Below, one piece after another: positions 27,025 to 36,579 of a stretch of DNA of 64,000 nt. Numbering within the stretch: the first letter of the stretch is position 1; each line of letters begins with the position of its first letter. Below the pieces are notes generated by a model. The model did no database searches and was not told the DNA's origin. It was given only the letters and a program-made list of their open reading frames with translations. Origin of the DNA: Phaeodactylibacter sp. Lineage in GTDB: Bacteria; Bacteroidota; Bacteroidia; Chitinophagales; Saprospiraceae. The DNA lies in NCBI RefSeq assembly GCF_022763345.1, contig NZ_JALEGS010000012.1, forward strand, positions 81,931 to 145,930, read 5' to 3'. The position numbers were made by a program, and so were the translations under genes.

Positions 27025-27789
27025 TTAAGACTTTAAGAATGGGTGGCCATAAAGAGCCTGTATCAATACATAAACTGCCATAAGCGTATATAAAATGACT
27101 AGTCCGAAGGTTAGTCTTATGTCTTTCAAGATGTAGCAGGAAGCAATTGGTAGCACTTGTAGTGCGTGCATTCCAACGAAATGCGCAACTCTTGGGTCGC
27201 CATATTCTCTGCTCCAATTCAAAAAAGGAATAACCTTACCGCTAGATGAAGCACCTATGGTATGTGAGAGGTTTGCTCCCATGACAAAACCTTCTAGCGA
27301 GAATATAAAGAACAGAATCAGGCCTGCTCTAATAGACCAGATGTAGTAATCTGGCAGCTCAGGCAGTGGTACCTGGAAGAAACGAATGGCCAAAACCAGT
27401 GTAATGAAAGAGACTACTGTTGCAGCAAAAGCCATCAAAACGTAAAGCCCTCCATAAATTGGAGTAGATAAGTTATAGTGTGATAATTGCCCTCTCCCTG
27501 CTTGAATGCCTATGTAAAGAATTTCAAAGCCAAGCATCAGAACAATTAGCCAACTCATGATTTGTATGCTCTTATCTTGTGGCAGATAACTCATAAACCA
27601 AGCAATAGTCCAGCTAAAGATGCCAATGGATAGTGCAAACTTTAAAGGTTTGTACCACGCATTCGTGCCCAACACTTCTATGGAAGTGGCCTGGCTGAGT
27701 AGGACAAAGAGGCTTGCAAAAATGAAGTTGACCAGTCCGAAAATGAACAACAATTCATTTTTAGCTTTTAGTGTGCTAATAAACTCCAT
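27025..27789 (-). CDS. Multi-spanning membrane protein, hypothetical
   Basis: A 254-residue protein with about seven hydrophobic helices, beginning with ELLFIFGLVNFIFASLFVLLS and ending with FGLVILYTLMAVYVLIQALYG. Conserved-looking polar residues include WYKPLKFALSIGIFSWT, the HFVGMHALQVLP block and SREYGDPRVAHF, which could ligate metal or haem. I cannot name the family with confidence. Its position between DUF2141 and SRPBCC genes in one operon suggests a joint envelope or lipid-related task. Confidence 0.8.
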   Translation of the reverse strand: MEFISTLKAKNELLFIFGLVNFIFASLFVLLSQATSIEVLGTNAWYKPLKFALSIGIFSWTIAWFMSYLPQDKSIQIMSWLIVLMLGFEILYIGIQAGRGQLSHYNLSTPIYGGLYVLMAFAATVVSFITLVLAIRFFQVPLPELPDYYIWSIRAGLILFFIFSLEGFVMGANLSHTIGASSSGKVIPFLNWSREYGDPRVAHFVGMHALQVLPIASCYILKDIRLTFGLVILYTLMAVYVLIQALYGHPFLKS

Positions 27790-27807
27790 TTAATCTGAGT
27801 TGAATGT

Positions 27808-28227
27808 TTACAATTGCAGTTTGACCTTCAACTGCATTGAAGGTGGCGTTTTCAAAGTCGGGCGTCCAAAACTTATTCTAGCACCATTGGCGAAGCCAAT
27901 AGGCTCTACAGGAAATCCTACTGAATGGGTGTCGAGTTCCCGGTTACCATTCTCATCATAGAAGACAACTGCGCCGTAAGTGCCAACAGGCACGTTCTCT
28001 AGCATTACCTCCATATGGCTTTGCGTCACAGCAGTATATTTACCTCTGAATTGTAGTCCGGCCCCTGGAAAGTTGGTTTTGGTGAAAATCCCTGAAGAAA
28101 TAAATCCGCCAGTGTTTTTATTAATTCCGAAAACTTTAAACAAGACATTTTCGGTCTGAGCATTCACAGGAAGACTTAGTAGCACAGTGGCTACTGCCCA
28201 ATGCATAAATTCTATCAATTCTACCAT
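27808..28227 (-). CDS. DUF2141-family exported protein
   Basis: A 139-residue exported protein with a signal peptide (HWAVATVLLSLPVNAQ; the true start could be Met8). The mature part matches the DUF2141 pattern, notably VPVGTYGAVVFYDENGNRELD followed by GFPVEPIGFANGA. The fold is predicted to be beta-sandwich; function is unknown. It is the first gene of an operon running to the SDR gene at 25581, 18 bp before the membrane-protein gene. A palindromic site and promoter-like boxes precede it. Confidence 0.88.
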   Translation of the reverse strand: MVELIEFMHWAVATVLLSLPVNAQTENVLFKVFGINKNTGGFISSGIFTKTNFPGAGLQFRGKYTAVTQSHMEVMLENVPVGTYGAVVFYDENGNRELDTHSVGFPVEPIGFANGARISFGRPTLKTPPSMQLKVKLQL

Positions 28228-28250
28228 GTTTTTTATTTTTTAATACATGG

Positions 28251-28292
28251 CAAAGTTGCAGCGTTTAGTGCCTTACAAACGATAACATTTGT
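28251..28292 (-). promoter_or_regulatory. Promoter and candidate operator of the DUF2141 operon
   Basis: On the minus strand TTTG (28276-28279) and CAACTTTG (28251-28258; one mismatch to TAnnTTTG) are 17 bp apart. A near-palindrome, ACAAACG-ATAA-CATTTGT (28275-28292), covers the -33 box. It is a plausible site for the Crp-family regulator encoded immediately upstream; this is inferred from position only. Confidence 0.4.
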
Positions 28293-28300
28293 TTATGCTT

Positions 28301-28873
28301 TCAGGAGAGCCTGTTTTTCTTTATTCTGCTCAGGTGTATAGGCGTGATGCCCAGGTAGGAAGCAATCATATGCTGCGGCACACGATTATGAATGTTTGGA
28401 AAAATTTGATTCATGAGGTCATATCGCTGTAAAGGCGAAAGCGTGTAGAGGTGCTCAATGCGCCGATCAAGGTAAGTAAAGTAATATTCCGCAATCAGCC
28501 GACCTAGTTTTTCGCCTTCCTTTAAGGATTGATACCCCCATTCAATACCCGCTTTAGGCAAAACAATTACTTCAGTATCCTCTATCGCCTCCAGCTCGTA
28601 ACTCGATTTTTCTCTCGTAATGAATGCACGGTAATCGGCAATAAACTGGTTTTCTATTGCAAAGTGAACGGTATGCTCTGCCCCGCTCAAGTCATTTATC
28701 TTGACCCTAATGATGCCTTGTTCAATAAAATAGACTTCATCGATGATTTTTTCATCCTCGCTTAATACCGCCTTCCTCTTGAATTGCCTGCGATAACACC
28801 TCGACATAAAGGCTAACGCCTCTTGTTCAGAAAGCGAGATCATCTGAGTAATCGCTGTTTGTAATTTTTCCAT
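28301..28873 (-). CDS. Crp/Fnr-family transcriptional regulator
   Basis: A 190-residue regulator with a cyclic-nucleotide-binding-type beta-barrel (about 20-120; DEVYFIEQGIIRVKINDLSG) and a C-terminal helix-turn-helix (HMIASYLGITPIHLSRIKKN). No Cys cluster typical of Fnr is visible, so a small-molecule ligand is more likely than oxygen. It lies 73 bp upstream of the DUF2141 operon on the same strand and is its obvious candidate regulator. A hairpin separates it from proS upstream. Confidence 0.92.
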   Translation of the reverse strand: MEKLQTAITQMISLSEQEALAFMSRCYRRQFKRKAVLSEDEKIIDEVYFIEQGIIRVKINDLSGAEHTVHFAIENQFIADYRAFITREKSSYELEAIEDTEVIVLPKAGIEWGYQSLKEGEKLGRLIAEYYFTYLDRRIEHLYTLSPLQRYDLMNQIFPNIHNRVPQHMIASYLGITPIHLSRIKKNRLS

Positions 28874-28888
28874 TTTTTCAAACGGGAA

Positions 28889-28913
28889 GGGTGACCCAAT
28901 AAGTGAGCCACCC
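28889..28913 (-). terminator. Hairpin after proS
   Basis: GGGTGACCCA (28889-28898) pairs with TGAGCCACCC (28904-28913) with two G-T wobbles around a 5-nt loop. It sits between the proS stop and the regulator start. No strong T tract follows on the minus strand, so termination may be partial. Confidence 0.45.
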
Positions 28914-28921
28914 GGTATTAC

Positions 28922-30415
28922 TTAATACGCTTTGGCAAACAGCACCCGCTGCCCGGAAGGCTTGCCGGTAAGGACACACTGTCCTTCTTCTTTTTCATTA
29001 TCGAGTGGGATACAGCGGATCGTAGCTTTGGTCAGCTCCTTGATCTTTAGCTCTGTTTCGGTAGTACCGTCCCAGTGGGCAGAGACAAAGCCACCCCCCC
29101 AGGATTCGATCTCAGCGTTGCCATTGTCGGAAACCGCTTCCTTGAAATCATCGAAGTTGTCCACCTTCGTGATGTTGTCGTCTCGGAACTGCTTCGCCCG
29201 TTCGAAGAGGTTGTTTTGAATTTCGACCAGCAGGTTCTCGATGTATGCCGCCGCCTCGTCAATCGGCACAAAGGTCTTCTCCTTGGTATCGCGGCGGGCA
29301 ATTTCCACCTGCCCTTTTTCCAGGTCGCGCTTACCGATGCCAATGCGGACCGGAATGCCCTTCATCTCGTGCTCGGCAAACTTAAAGCCGGGCCGGTTCT
29401 TTTCGTCATCGTCAAACTTGACGCGAATGCCACGGCCGCGCAGCGCCTTCATCACCTTTTCCGCAGCCTCTCCAATTTCCGGGCCAGGCTTTGGAATCGG
29501 CACAATAACCACCTGAGTAGGTGCGAGTTTTGGCGGTATTACCAGCCCATCGTCATCGGAGTGGGTCATGATCAGGCCACCGAGCAGACGAGTGGAAACG
29601 CCCCATGAAGTTGCCCAAACGTACTCTTGCTGATTCTCCTTATTGAGAAATTTCACATCAAAAGCTTTGGCAAAGTTCTGCCCCAGGAAGTGAGAGGTAC
29701 CTGCCTGCAGCGCCTTCCCATCCTGCATAAGCGCCTCGATAGTGAAGGTCTCATCCGCCCCGGCAAAGCGCTCATTAGCGGTCTTAATGCCCTTGACGAC
29801 CGGCATGGCCATGTATTCTTCCGCGAATTCGGCGTAGACCCGCTGCATTTGCAAGGCCTCTTCCATCGCTTCTTCGCGGGTGGCGTGAGCGGTGTGCCCT
29901 TCCTGCCATAGGAACTCCGTGGTGCGAAGGAAGAGCCGGGTCCGCATTTCCCAGCGCACTACATTAGCCCACTGATTGATCAGCAGGGGCAGGTCGCGAT
30001 AGGAGTTGATCCAGTCCTTGTAAGTATCCCAGATGATGGTCTCAGAAGTAGGCCTTACAATGAGTTCTTCTTCCAACTTCGCATCAGGATCGACCACCAC
30101 GCCGTTGCCATCGGGGTCATTCATCAGGCGGTGGTGGGTAATTACTGCACACTCCTTCGCAAAGCCTTCAACGTGCTGTGCCTCACGGCTGAGGAAACTT
30201 TTGGGGATAAACAGCGGGAAATAGGCGTTCACGTGGCCGGTCTCCTTGAACATCCGGTCGAGCTCATCTCTCATATTTTCCCAAATCGCGAAGCCGGTGG
30301 GCTTAATCACCATGCAGCCTTTCACTTTAGAGTGGTCGGCCAGACCTGCCCGCTTCACAATATCGAGGTACCACTGAGAGTAGTTGTCTTTTCGCTGAGT
30401 AATTGCTTTAGCCAT
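28922..30415 (-). CDS. proS: Prolyl-tRNA synthetase (archaeal/eukaryote-like type)
   Basis: A 497-residue class II synthetase that charges tRNA-Pro. It lacks the editing insertion of the E. coli type and has the layout of the ProS type 3 group common in Bacteroidota: [16 protein letters not shown] (motif 1 region), [41 protein letters not shown] (motif 2), the [13 protein letters not shown] block and [21 protein letters not shown] (motif 3), then the anticodon-binding and C-terminal domains ending in KAY. Length is normal. Start is the ATG at 30415. Confidence 0.97.
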   Translation of the reverse strand: MAKAITQRKDNYSQWYLDIVKRAGLADHSKVKGCMVIKPTGFAIWENMRDELDRMFKETGHVNAYFPLFIPKSFLSREAQHVEGFAKECAVITHHRLMNDPDGNGVVVDPDAKLEEELIVRPTSETIIWDTYKDWINSYRDLPLLINQWANVVRWEMRTRLFLRTTEFLWQEGHTAHATREEAMEEALQMQRVYAEFAEEYMAMPVVKGIKTANERFAGADETFTIEALMQDGKALQAGTSHFLGQNFAKAFDVKFLNKENQQEYVWATSWGVSTRLLGGLIMTHSDDDGLVIPPKLAPTQVVIVPIPKPGPEIGEAAEKVMKALRGRGIRVKFDDDEKNRPGFKFAEHEMKGIPVRIGIGKRDLEKGQVEIARRDTKEKTFVPIDEAAAYIENLLVEIQNNLFERAKQFRDDNITKVDNFDDFKEAVSDNGNAEIESWGGGFVSAHWDGTTETELKIKELTKATIRCIPLDNEKEEGQCVLTGKPSGQRVLFAKAY

Positions 30416-30642
30416 AAAATTATCTTATTATCCGCTGTTTTAACAGGATTTAACCGTTTGTATACCGTAGTTTTGTTCCGAAAAAGCCCGTTTTAACAGT
30501 TGTTAATTCGCGATAAGCCCTTATTTAACAAGGTGCAAACGCGGTTTTAAAGGGGCTTTAACTAAAAATTAGGCACAAAAGTAATAAATTACGTGTTGTA
30601 AGAAATAAGAGCGCAACGGTAATTACATTAAAAACAATTTTT

Positions 30643-32124
30643 ATGAAAAGCTATAAGATATCGCCTTTGTTGATCGCCCTGTTCCTGGTCTGGGGTATGG
30701 GCGATATAGGCGCGCAGTACGACGATCTCTACTACAATCCGGATACGGATGGCGCTTACTATGATTATGGCAACAGCTTTAATGATGGTAATGCCTCCAA
30801 CTCCAACCGGAATAACGACGAATACTACGACGATGAGTACTACGACTATGAATACTCCTCCCGGATTCGGCGCTTCCACCGTCCTTACCATGGGTTTGGA
30901 TTCTTTGATCCGGTTTATGTAGACTACGCCTATTTTGATCCTTTCTTCAACCCAGCCACTACACTGCTGATCTATGATTCGCCCTGGCGTTGGAACAGGT
31001 GGAATCGCTGGAACAGATGGAACCGCTGGAATAACTGGGGTCCCGGCATCAATATCAACGTTGGTATTGGTTTCGGCAATACCTGGGGCTGGGGCAGCCC
31101 GTGGGGCTTTAATGCCTGGAATTCTCCCTGGGGCTTCAACCGCTGGAATTCTCCCTGGGGTTGGAATGACTGGGGCTGGAACAGCTGGAATAATCCCTAC
31201 GCATGGGGCGGCGGTGTTTACTGCCCACCTACCTGGGGCAACGGCTTCGCCTACAATACCGTTAATAACGTGACCATCAATAATAATAACGATGGCAGAG
31301 GTACTTATTACGGTCCACGCACCAATGGCTCTGTGAACCGGCCAAGTCAGGCTCGTCGGGACATCGGATTGCAGCAGGATAACCGCACACCGACTACCGC
31401 AACACCAAAAGATGTAACGGTAAACCGGGCTGGAGCATCTCCACGCACTGCGGAAACCACACCCGACCGCCGGAGTGATCAGAATCCTAATGCAGCCAAA
31501 GTCAGCCGTACCTACGAGCGTCCGCGCACCTACGACCGGTCTCCTACGACTACTGTAACGCCCGAGCGTTCTAGAGCCGTAAGCAGCCGGAGCAACGCAC
31601 CACGGACTTCTACAAGAAACCGTACCACAACGCCACGCGACTACAACGCACCGCGCAGCAGTGGTACTTACGACCGCAGTGGCAGTACGCCGCGCAGCTA
31701 CGACCGTGGCTCAAGCAATAGCCGCAACTCGCGGACCTATTCTACACCACGCAGCAGCCAAAGCTACGATCGGGGCAATAGCAGCAGCCGGAGCAACCGT
31801 ACTTACACGCCACGCTCCGACCGCAGCAACTCTTCTTCTAGAAGTTATACGCCCCGAAGCAACTCCAATTCACGCAGCAGCCGCAGTTACTCGCCAAGCA
31901 ACAACCGGAGCTCACGCTCTTACACGCCGCGCAGTAACAGCAGCTCACGAAGCAGCCGAAGCTATTCTTCTCCAAGCCGGAGCAGTAGCCGGAGTTACTC
32001 CTCGCCAAGCCGAAGCAGCAGCAGTAGCAGCCGAAGCTACTCTTCTCCAAGCCGGAGTAGCAGTAGCAGCCGAAGCAGCGGCAGCAGCCGGTCTTCCAGC
32101 TCTAGCCGAAGCCGGGGCAACTAG
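30643..32124 (+). CDS. Secreted low-complexity protein: Trp/Asn-rich core and Ser/Arg-rich tail
   Basis: A 493-residue exported protein (signal MKSYKISPLLIALFLVWGMGDIGAQ) of no family I recognise. A Tyr/Asp-rich acidic segment (about 28-70) is followed by tandem W-N-R units (RWNRWNRWNRW near 113-128) and SPWGF/NSPWGWN repeats to about 190. From about 230 to the end the protein is Ser/Arg/Tyr/Thr-rich with many YDR, RSYS and SRSS units. Charge changes from acidic to strongly basic along the chain. Possible roles are surface adhesion, matrix formation or DNA/polysaccharide binding, but none is shown. A terminator follows. Confidence 0.85.
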   Translation: MKSYKISPLLIALFLVWGMGDIGAQYDDLYYNPDTDGAYYDYGNSFNDGNASNSNRNNDEYYDDEYYDYEYSSRIRRFHRPYHGFGFFDPVYVDYAYFDPFFNPATTLLIYDSPWRWNRWNRWNRWNRWNNWGPGININVGIGFGNTWGWGSPWGFNAWNSPWGFNRWNSPWGWNDWGWNSWNNPYAWGGGVYCPPTWGNGFAYNTVNNVTINNNNDGRGTYYGPRTNGSVNRPSQARRDIGLQQDNRTPTTATPKDVTVNRAGASPRTAETTPDRRSDQNPNAAKVSRTYERPRTYDRSPTTTVTPERSRAVSSRSNAPRTSTRNRTTTPRDYNAPRSSGTYDRSGSTPRSYDRGSSNSRNSRTYSTPRSSQSYDRGNSSSRSNRTYTPRSDRSNSSSRSYTPRSNSNSRSSRSYSPSNNRSSRSYTPRSNSSSRSSRSYSSPSRSSSRSYSSPSRSSSSSSRSYSSPSRSSSSSRSSGSSRSSSSSRSRGN

Positions 32125-32159
32125 ACTGAATTATATTGACTTCGTTTGACGAGCGAGAG

Positions 32160-32200
32160 AAGGGGTGGAGCATACCAATGGACTGGTCCCACCCCTTTTC
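32160..32200 (+). terminator. Terminator of the Trp/Ser-Arg-rich gene
   Basis: AAGGGGTGG (32160-32168) pairs exactly with CCACCCCTT (32189-32197), followed by TTC and TT. It lies 36 bp beyond the stop. Confidence 0.65.
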
Positions 32201-32256
32201 TTATGCACCGCACTTACGCCCCTCTCTATTTGTTGATCAATAAAAACTTATCCTAA

Positions 32257-33783
32257 ATGAAGTATACGATCGCTTTTGCAGCCCTTCTCTTCTGCTTTAG
32301 CGGAACGATGTGGGCACAAAACTTTTCGGACGCGCTACGCCTTTCCAACTTTCAGGTGGGCGGTACGGCACGCTCCATAGGCGCCGGCAGTGCAATGGGC
32401 GCTATGGGCTCTGATTTCTCGGTCATGAGCACCAACCCTGCCGGCCTGGGCTGGTACCGGGGCTCAGAGTTTGTTATTTCCCCGGGGGTCTTCAATGCCA
32501 GCACCACTTCCAGGCTACTGAATGATGATGACGGCACGAGTATTGAAGAGAACCGTGCCAATTTCAATCTGAATACCTTCGGCGTGGTCTTCGCGAATGC
32601 CAATACCAACCGGGACTGGCGGGCAACCAACTTCGCCATTGGTGTAAACCGGCTGGCGAATTTCCACCAGGACTTTTACTTTGAGGGCTCCTCGCCCGGC
32701 TCCATTGTGAACCGGTTCCAGGAGCAAGCCAACAGCCAAGCAGGGTTTTCTGACTTTGAGTCAGGCCTTGCATTTGATGTCGGGGCACTGTATCAAATTG
32801 GCGGTGATGACTTCTACTCCTCTGATTTTGATAACACGCCCAATGCAGATGTTTTCAAGCGGCAGGATGTCTTCACCAGTGGGGCTATCAATGAGTTCGT
32901 GCTGTCCTTCGCCGGCAATTACAAAGAGCGCCTTCTGATTGGCGGTACAGTTGGTGTGCCAATTGTCCGCTATGAAGTGGATAAGGAATACCGGGAAGAA
33001 GACCGGGGCATGGGAGAAGAGGGTAACATCCCTTTTTTCAACGCGCTGACCTATAACGAAAACTTGTCTACCAGTGGCACTGGCATTAATCTTAAACTGG
33101 GCGCTATATACCGGGCCAATCAGATGCTACGCCTCGGTATGGCCGTGCACTCTCCCACCTTTATGCGCTTAGATGATGTGTATACAGCGAGTATGGGCTA
33201 CAGCTACACGGATCAAGAAGGTGACTTTGACTTTTCATCCGAATCGCCAGACGGCAGCTTTGAATACCGCCTGCAGACGCCCTGGCGCTTCATAGGCAGT
33301 GCCGGTTTTATCATCAATAATGGCAGCCTTAAGCCCGCCGATGGTAACCGGGAACTGATGGTGAGGGTGCCACGGGGCGGATTTATTTCTGCTGAGATTG
33401 AGTACCTGAACTATGGCGAAAACCAGTTTCGCTACGACGGCTTTGGCGATGCTGAAAGGGAAGTCAATGCTGCAATTGCTGAAGAGCTGACAAGCGCCTG
33501 GAACCTCCGCCTGGGCGGTGAGTATGCCTATGACCAATTCAGGGTGCGCGCCGGTTACACCTTGCAGCAATCACCGTTACAGGGCGACGATACCACCAAC
33601 AGCATCATCAGCGCAGGATTGGGGCTGCACAAAAAGACCTTCTTCCTCGATATGGCCTACCGCCGTCAAATGAATGAAGCGCTGTATACGCCCTACCTTA
33701 CTTTTGATGCGCCTGAGCAGTTGGTGGAGCAACAGGCTAACCTTGGGCAAATCGTATTCACCCTTGGCTTTCGTTGGTTTTAA
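32257..33783 (+). CDS. FadL/OmpP1-type outer-membrane transport protein
   Basis: A 508-residue outer-membrane barrel with signal peptide MKYTIAFAALLFCFSGTMWAQ. The N-terminal plug-like block QVGGTARSIGAGSAMGAMG followed by DFSVMSTNPAGLGWYRGSE is the signature of the OmpP1/FadL family for uptake of hydrophobic compounds. It ends with an aromatic residue (TLGFRWF), as barrels assembled by BamA do. Ligand is unknown. It is monocistronic in appearance, with a stem-loop at 33834-33858 after it. Confidence 0.9.
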   Translation: MKYTIAFAALLFCFSGTMWAQNFSDALRLSNFQVGGTARSIGAGSAMGAMGSDFSVMSTNPAGLGWYRGSEFVISPGVFNASTTSRLLNDDDGTSIEENRANFNLNTFGVVFANANTNRDWRATNFAIGVNRLANFHQDFYFEGSSPGSIVNRFQEQANSQAGFSDFESGLAFDVGALYQIGGDDFYSSDFDNTPNADVFKRQDVFTSGAINEFVLSFAGNYKERLLIGGTVGVPIVRYEVDKEYREEDRGMGEEGNIPFFNALTYNENLSTSGTGINLKLGAIYRANQMLRLGMAVHSPTFMRLDDVYTASMGYSYTDQEGDFDFSSESPDGSFEYRLQTPWRFIGSAGFIINNGSLKPADGNRELMVRVPRGGFISAEIEYLNYGENQFRYDGFGDAEREVNAAIAEELTSAWNLRLGGEYAYDQFRVRAGYTLQQSPLQGDDTTNSIISAGLGLHKKTFFLDMAYRRQMNEALYTPYLTFDAPEQLVEQQANLGQIVFTLGFRWF

Positions 33784-33833
33784 CAACTAACGCCACATCA
33801 GGGTGTTTGTAAGGCATAACCAAAAAATACGAC

Positions 33834-33858
33834 ACAGGAGCTGCGGCGCAGTTCCTGT
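33834..33858 (+). terminator. Stem-loop between the FadL-like and YdjM-like genes
   Basis: ACAGGAGCTGC (33834-33844) pairs with GCAGTTCCTGT (33848-33858) with one G-T wobble around a GGC loop. It ends 8 bp before the next ATG, so it may terminate the upstream transcript or modulate translation of the next gene. The downstream T tract is short (TTT). Confidence 0.45.
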
Positions 33859-33866
33859 TTGCTGAT

Positions 33867-35078
33867 ATGGATTCACTCACACAAATCACGCTGGGCGCTG
33901 CCGTAGGCGAGGTGGTGCTTGGCAAAAAAGTCGGCAACCGGGCAATGCTCTGGGGCGCCATCGGGGGTACCATCCCTGATCTTGATGTCTTCGCCAATAT
34001 GGTCACAGATGAGATCAGCGCGCTGGCTTTCCACCGGGCGATCACGCATTCCTTCGCCTTTGCTGCCCTGGCTCCCATTGTTTTGGGAGGGCTGGTGCAC
34101 CATATCTATAAAAGGCAGCGGATCGGGCAGGCACTTGGGCTGTCTACCGCCCTTATTTTTCTCATGATTGCCCTGGGGTCTGTAACGATGCCTGCCCCAC
34201 CGCTGGAAATTCTGAAAGTGGCCGGTGCCATCACGGCAGCGATCCTTTTCTTTCCCTTGGTCAGCTTGGGCGTACAGGCTGTCCGGGGCACCACAAACCA
34301 CCCCTGGACGGCTACCTGGCGCGACTGGAGCTGGTTGTTCTTCTGGGCGATTTTCACCCATCCCCTGCTGGATGCCTGCACCACCTACGGTACGCAGCTT
34401 TTCCGGCCGTTCTGGGACTACCGGGTCGCCTTTAACAATATTTCAGTAGCAGATCCAGCTTATACCTTCCCTTTCCTGCTACTGTTGCTTGCTGCGTTTA
34501 TTGTAGGCAGAAAACGGCAAGCGCTGCGTACCCGCCTCAATACCGCCGGCCTGGTCGTGAGCAGTCTGTACCTGGTCTTCACCTTTGCCAACAAATGGCA
34601 CATCAACCGGACCTTCGAAGCTTCCCTCCAACGGGAAGACATCCCATTTGAGCGTTACATGACCTCCCCGACCATTCTCAACAACCTGCTTTGGCAGGGC
34701 ATAGCGGAGGGCGACACCGCTTATTACCACAGCCTGTACTCTATCCTGGATGAGGAGGCGGTGTTTGGGAACTTCACGGTCATTCCCAAACGGCATGAGC
34801 TGCTACACCCCGCTGAGGGCTCCCGCGACCTTGAGGTACTGCAGTGGTTCTCGGACGGCTACTACTGCGTATTTGAGCGGGGCGATACGGCCCTGCAGTA
34901 CAACGACCTCCGCTTCGGGTCCCTAAACCAGTCTTTCGAAGCGCCTTCCGACTTTGTCTTTCACTTTATTCTGGAGCAGGGTGAGGATGGCGAATGGCAT
35001 GCCCGTCAGGGGCGCGAGCAGCCCAGAGATATGGATAAAGCATTCAGTAAGTTGTGGAACCGGATGATGGGGCAGTGA
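33867..35078 (+). CDS. YdjM/DUF457-family membrane-bound metal-dependent hydrolase
   Basis: A 403-residue inner-membrane protein. The N-terminal MDSLTQITLGAAVGEVVLGKKVG with GGTIPDLDVF and AFHRAITHSF is the Asp/His pattern of the YdjM family (predicted metal-dependent hydrolases; the E. coli member is in the LexA regulon). FTHPLLDACTTYGTQLF gives a further His/Asp pair. About five transmembrane helices are spread over the first 220 residues; the C-terminal third is soluble. Substrate is unknown. It starts right after a stem-loop. Confidence 0.9.
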   Translation: MDSLTQITLGAAVGEVVLGKKVGNRAMLWGAIGGTIPDLDVFANMVTDEISALAFHRAITHSFAFAALAPIVLGGLVHHIYKRQRIGQALGLSTALIFLMIALGSVTMPAPPLEILKVAGAITAAILFFPLVSLGVQAVRGTTNHPWTATWRDWSWLFFWAIFTHPLLDACTTYGTQLFRPFWDYRVAFNNISVADPAYTFPFLLLLLAAFIVGRKRQALRTRLNTAGLVVSSLYLVFTFANKWHINRTFEASLQREDIPFERYMTSPTILNNLLWQGIAEGDTAYYHSLYSILDEEAVFGNFTVIPKRHELLHPAEGSRDLEVLQWFSDGYYCVFERGDTALQYNDLRFGSLNQSFEAPSDFVFHFILEQGEDGEWHARQGREQPRDMDKAFSKLWNRMMGQ

Positions 35079-35339
35079 TTCATTTGACCACTTCGACACG
35101 CAGGGAAAACGGGTACAAAGGTTGTGCCGCCGTACCAACCTTCCACTAGATGAATGCACGCTAAGCATTGAAGGGGAGCATTAGCCACGGGGATGTATTG
35201 ACTACGGTTGCCAATGGATCACCGGGAGGTAGAGGTTCGAAAGCTGAAGGCTTAATCTCCCGGCTCTTGTACCCGACTGTTCCCCTACGTTAAACCCTTT
35301 AGCATAACTACAGTCCAAGGGCATATCAATCAGACAATT

Positions 35340-36515
35340 ATGAACCATGCATTCTATTCCCTCCTGATATTTACTGTAGTATTGGGGTTGTCATCCTGCA
35401 ACAAAGCAGATAATGAGCCGACTTCAAGCAGCACCTCATTAAATTTGCCAGAAGCGCATTTCGATTATGTGAATTCAAACCTGCCAGATCATTTTACCAC
35501 AGACCTCCCCGGTCAGCCCTTGCCCACATCCGTTAACGGCCTGGATAATACTCCTGCCGATAACCCGATTACTAATGAGGGGGCAACGCTGGGCAGAGTG
35601 CTTTTTTATGACAAAAAGCTAAGCGCCAACGGGACGATCGCCTGCGCTTCCTGCCATAAGCAGGATAAGGGGTTTTCAGATGATGCAACCTTAAGTGTTG
35701 GTTTTGACGGAGGGTTGACCGGACGCCACTCCATGACCCTTATCAACTCCAGATTCTATCAACGCGGCCGTTTCTTTTGGGATGAAAGAGCGGGCTCGCT
35801 GGAAGAGCAGGTGCTTATGCCTTTTCAGGACCCTGTTGAAATGGGCATGACCCTGGAGCAAGTGGTAAGTACTGTCCAGGAACAGGATTATTATCCCGAA
35901 CTATTTGAAAAGGCATTTGGCTCTACCGAAATCAACGGTGATAAAATCTCAAAAGCCTTATCCCAATTTATCAGAAGTATAGTAAGCTACTCCAGCAAAT
36001 ATGATGAAGGCCGGGCTATGTCTGCATCACCCGGTGCCAGTTTCCCAAATTTCACAGCGGAGGAAAACTTGGGTAAAAATCTATTCTTTCAAACGATTCC
36101 CAATGGTGGTGGAGCCTGTTTCGGATGCCACACCACAGAAGCTTTTGTTAGTGCGAACCCCGGACCGCAAAATAACGGGATTGATGCCCTGTCTACAACG
36201 GACTTAGGTGCCGGCGGTGTGTTTTCCAACCCGATTTTTGTCGGCCGGTTTAAAACGACAAGCCTGCGGAATATCGAATTGACACCGCCCTACATGCACG
36301 ATGGCCGGTTTGAAACGTTAGAAGAAGTGGTAGAACATTACAGTAGCGGGATTCAGGCACATCCTACGCTATCCCCTGCCCTAACCGATGAGAATGGGAA
36401 TCCGGTACGATTAAATTTCACAGCTCCGGAAAAAGCGGCTTTGGTGGCCTTTCTTAAGACGCTTACGGACCCTACTGTTGCCAATGAGGTAAAGTGGAGT
36501 GACCCTTTTGAATGA
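35340..36515 (+). CDS. Di-haem cytochrome c peroxidase (MauG/CcpA type)
   Basis: A 391-residue lipoprotein (lipobox LGLSSC, Cys20) with two c-type haem sites, CASCHK near residue 102 and CFGCHT near 260. The segment GRVLFYDKKLSANGTIACASCH and the C-terminal RNIELTPPYMHDGRFETLEEVV are hallmarks of bacterial di-haem peroxidases, which reduce hydrogen peroxide in the periplasm or, in MauG-like members, oxidize a partner protein. Which activity applies is open. The 261-bp upstream gap contains a stem CCGGGAG/CTCCCGG (35222-35263) and no gene. Confidence 0.93.
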   Translation: MNHAFYSLLIFTVVLGLSSCNKADNEPTSSSTSLNLPEAHFDYVNSNLPDHFTTDLPGQPLPTSVNGLDNTPADNPITNEGATLGRVLFYDKKLSANGTIACASCHKQDKGFSDDATLSVGFDGGLTGRHSMTLINSRFYQRGRFFWDERAGSLEEQVLMPFQDPVEMGMTLEQVVSTVQEQDYYPELFEKAFGSTEINGDKISKALSQFIRSIVSYSSKYDEGRAMSASPGASFPNFTAEENLGKNLFFQTIPNGGGACFGCHTTEAFVSANPGPQNNGIDALSTTDLGAGGVFSNPIFVGRFKTTSLRNIELTPPYMHDGRFETLEEVVEHYSSGIQAHPTLSPALTDENGNPVRLNFTAPEKAALVAFLKTLTDPTVANEVKWSDPFE

Positions 36516-36579
36516 TTAGACGACCAACTTAATGTAGGAATGGATCATCGTTATTGACCCTAATTTAAATTGATGGAAA

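Noticed and set aside
31661..32149. Ala-rich frame overlapping the Ser/Arg-rich tail
   Set aside because: It is the shifted reading of Ser/Arg codon repeats.
35222..35263. CCGGGAG/CTCCCGG stem upstream of the di-haem peroxidase as a riboswitch
   Set aside because: Only a 7-bp stem with no conserved aptamer features; too weak to name.
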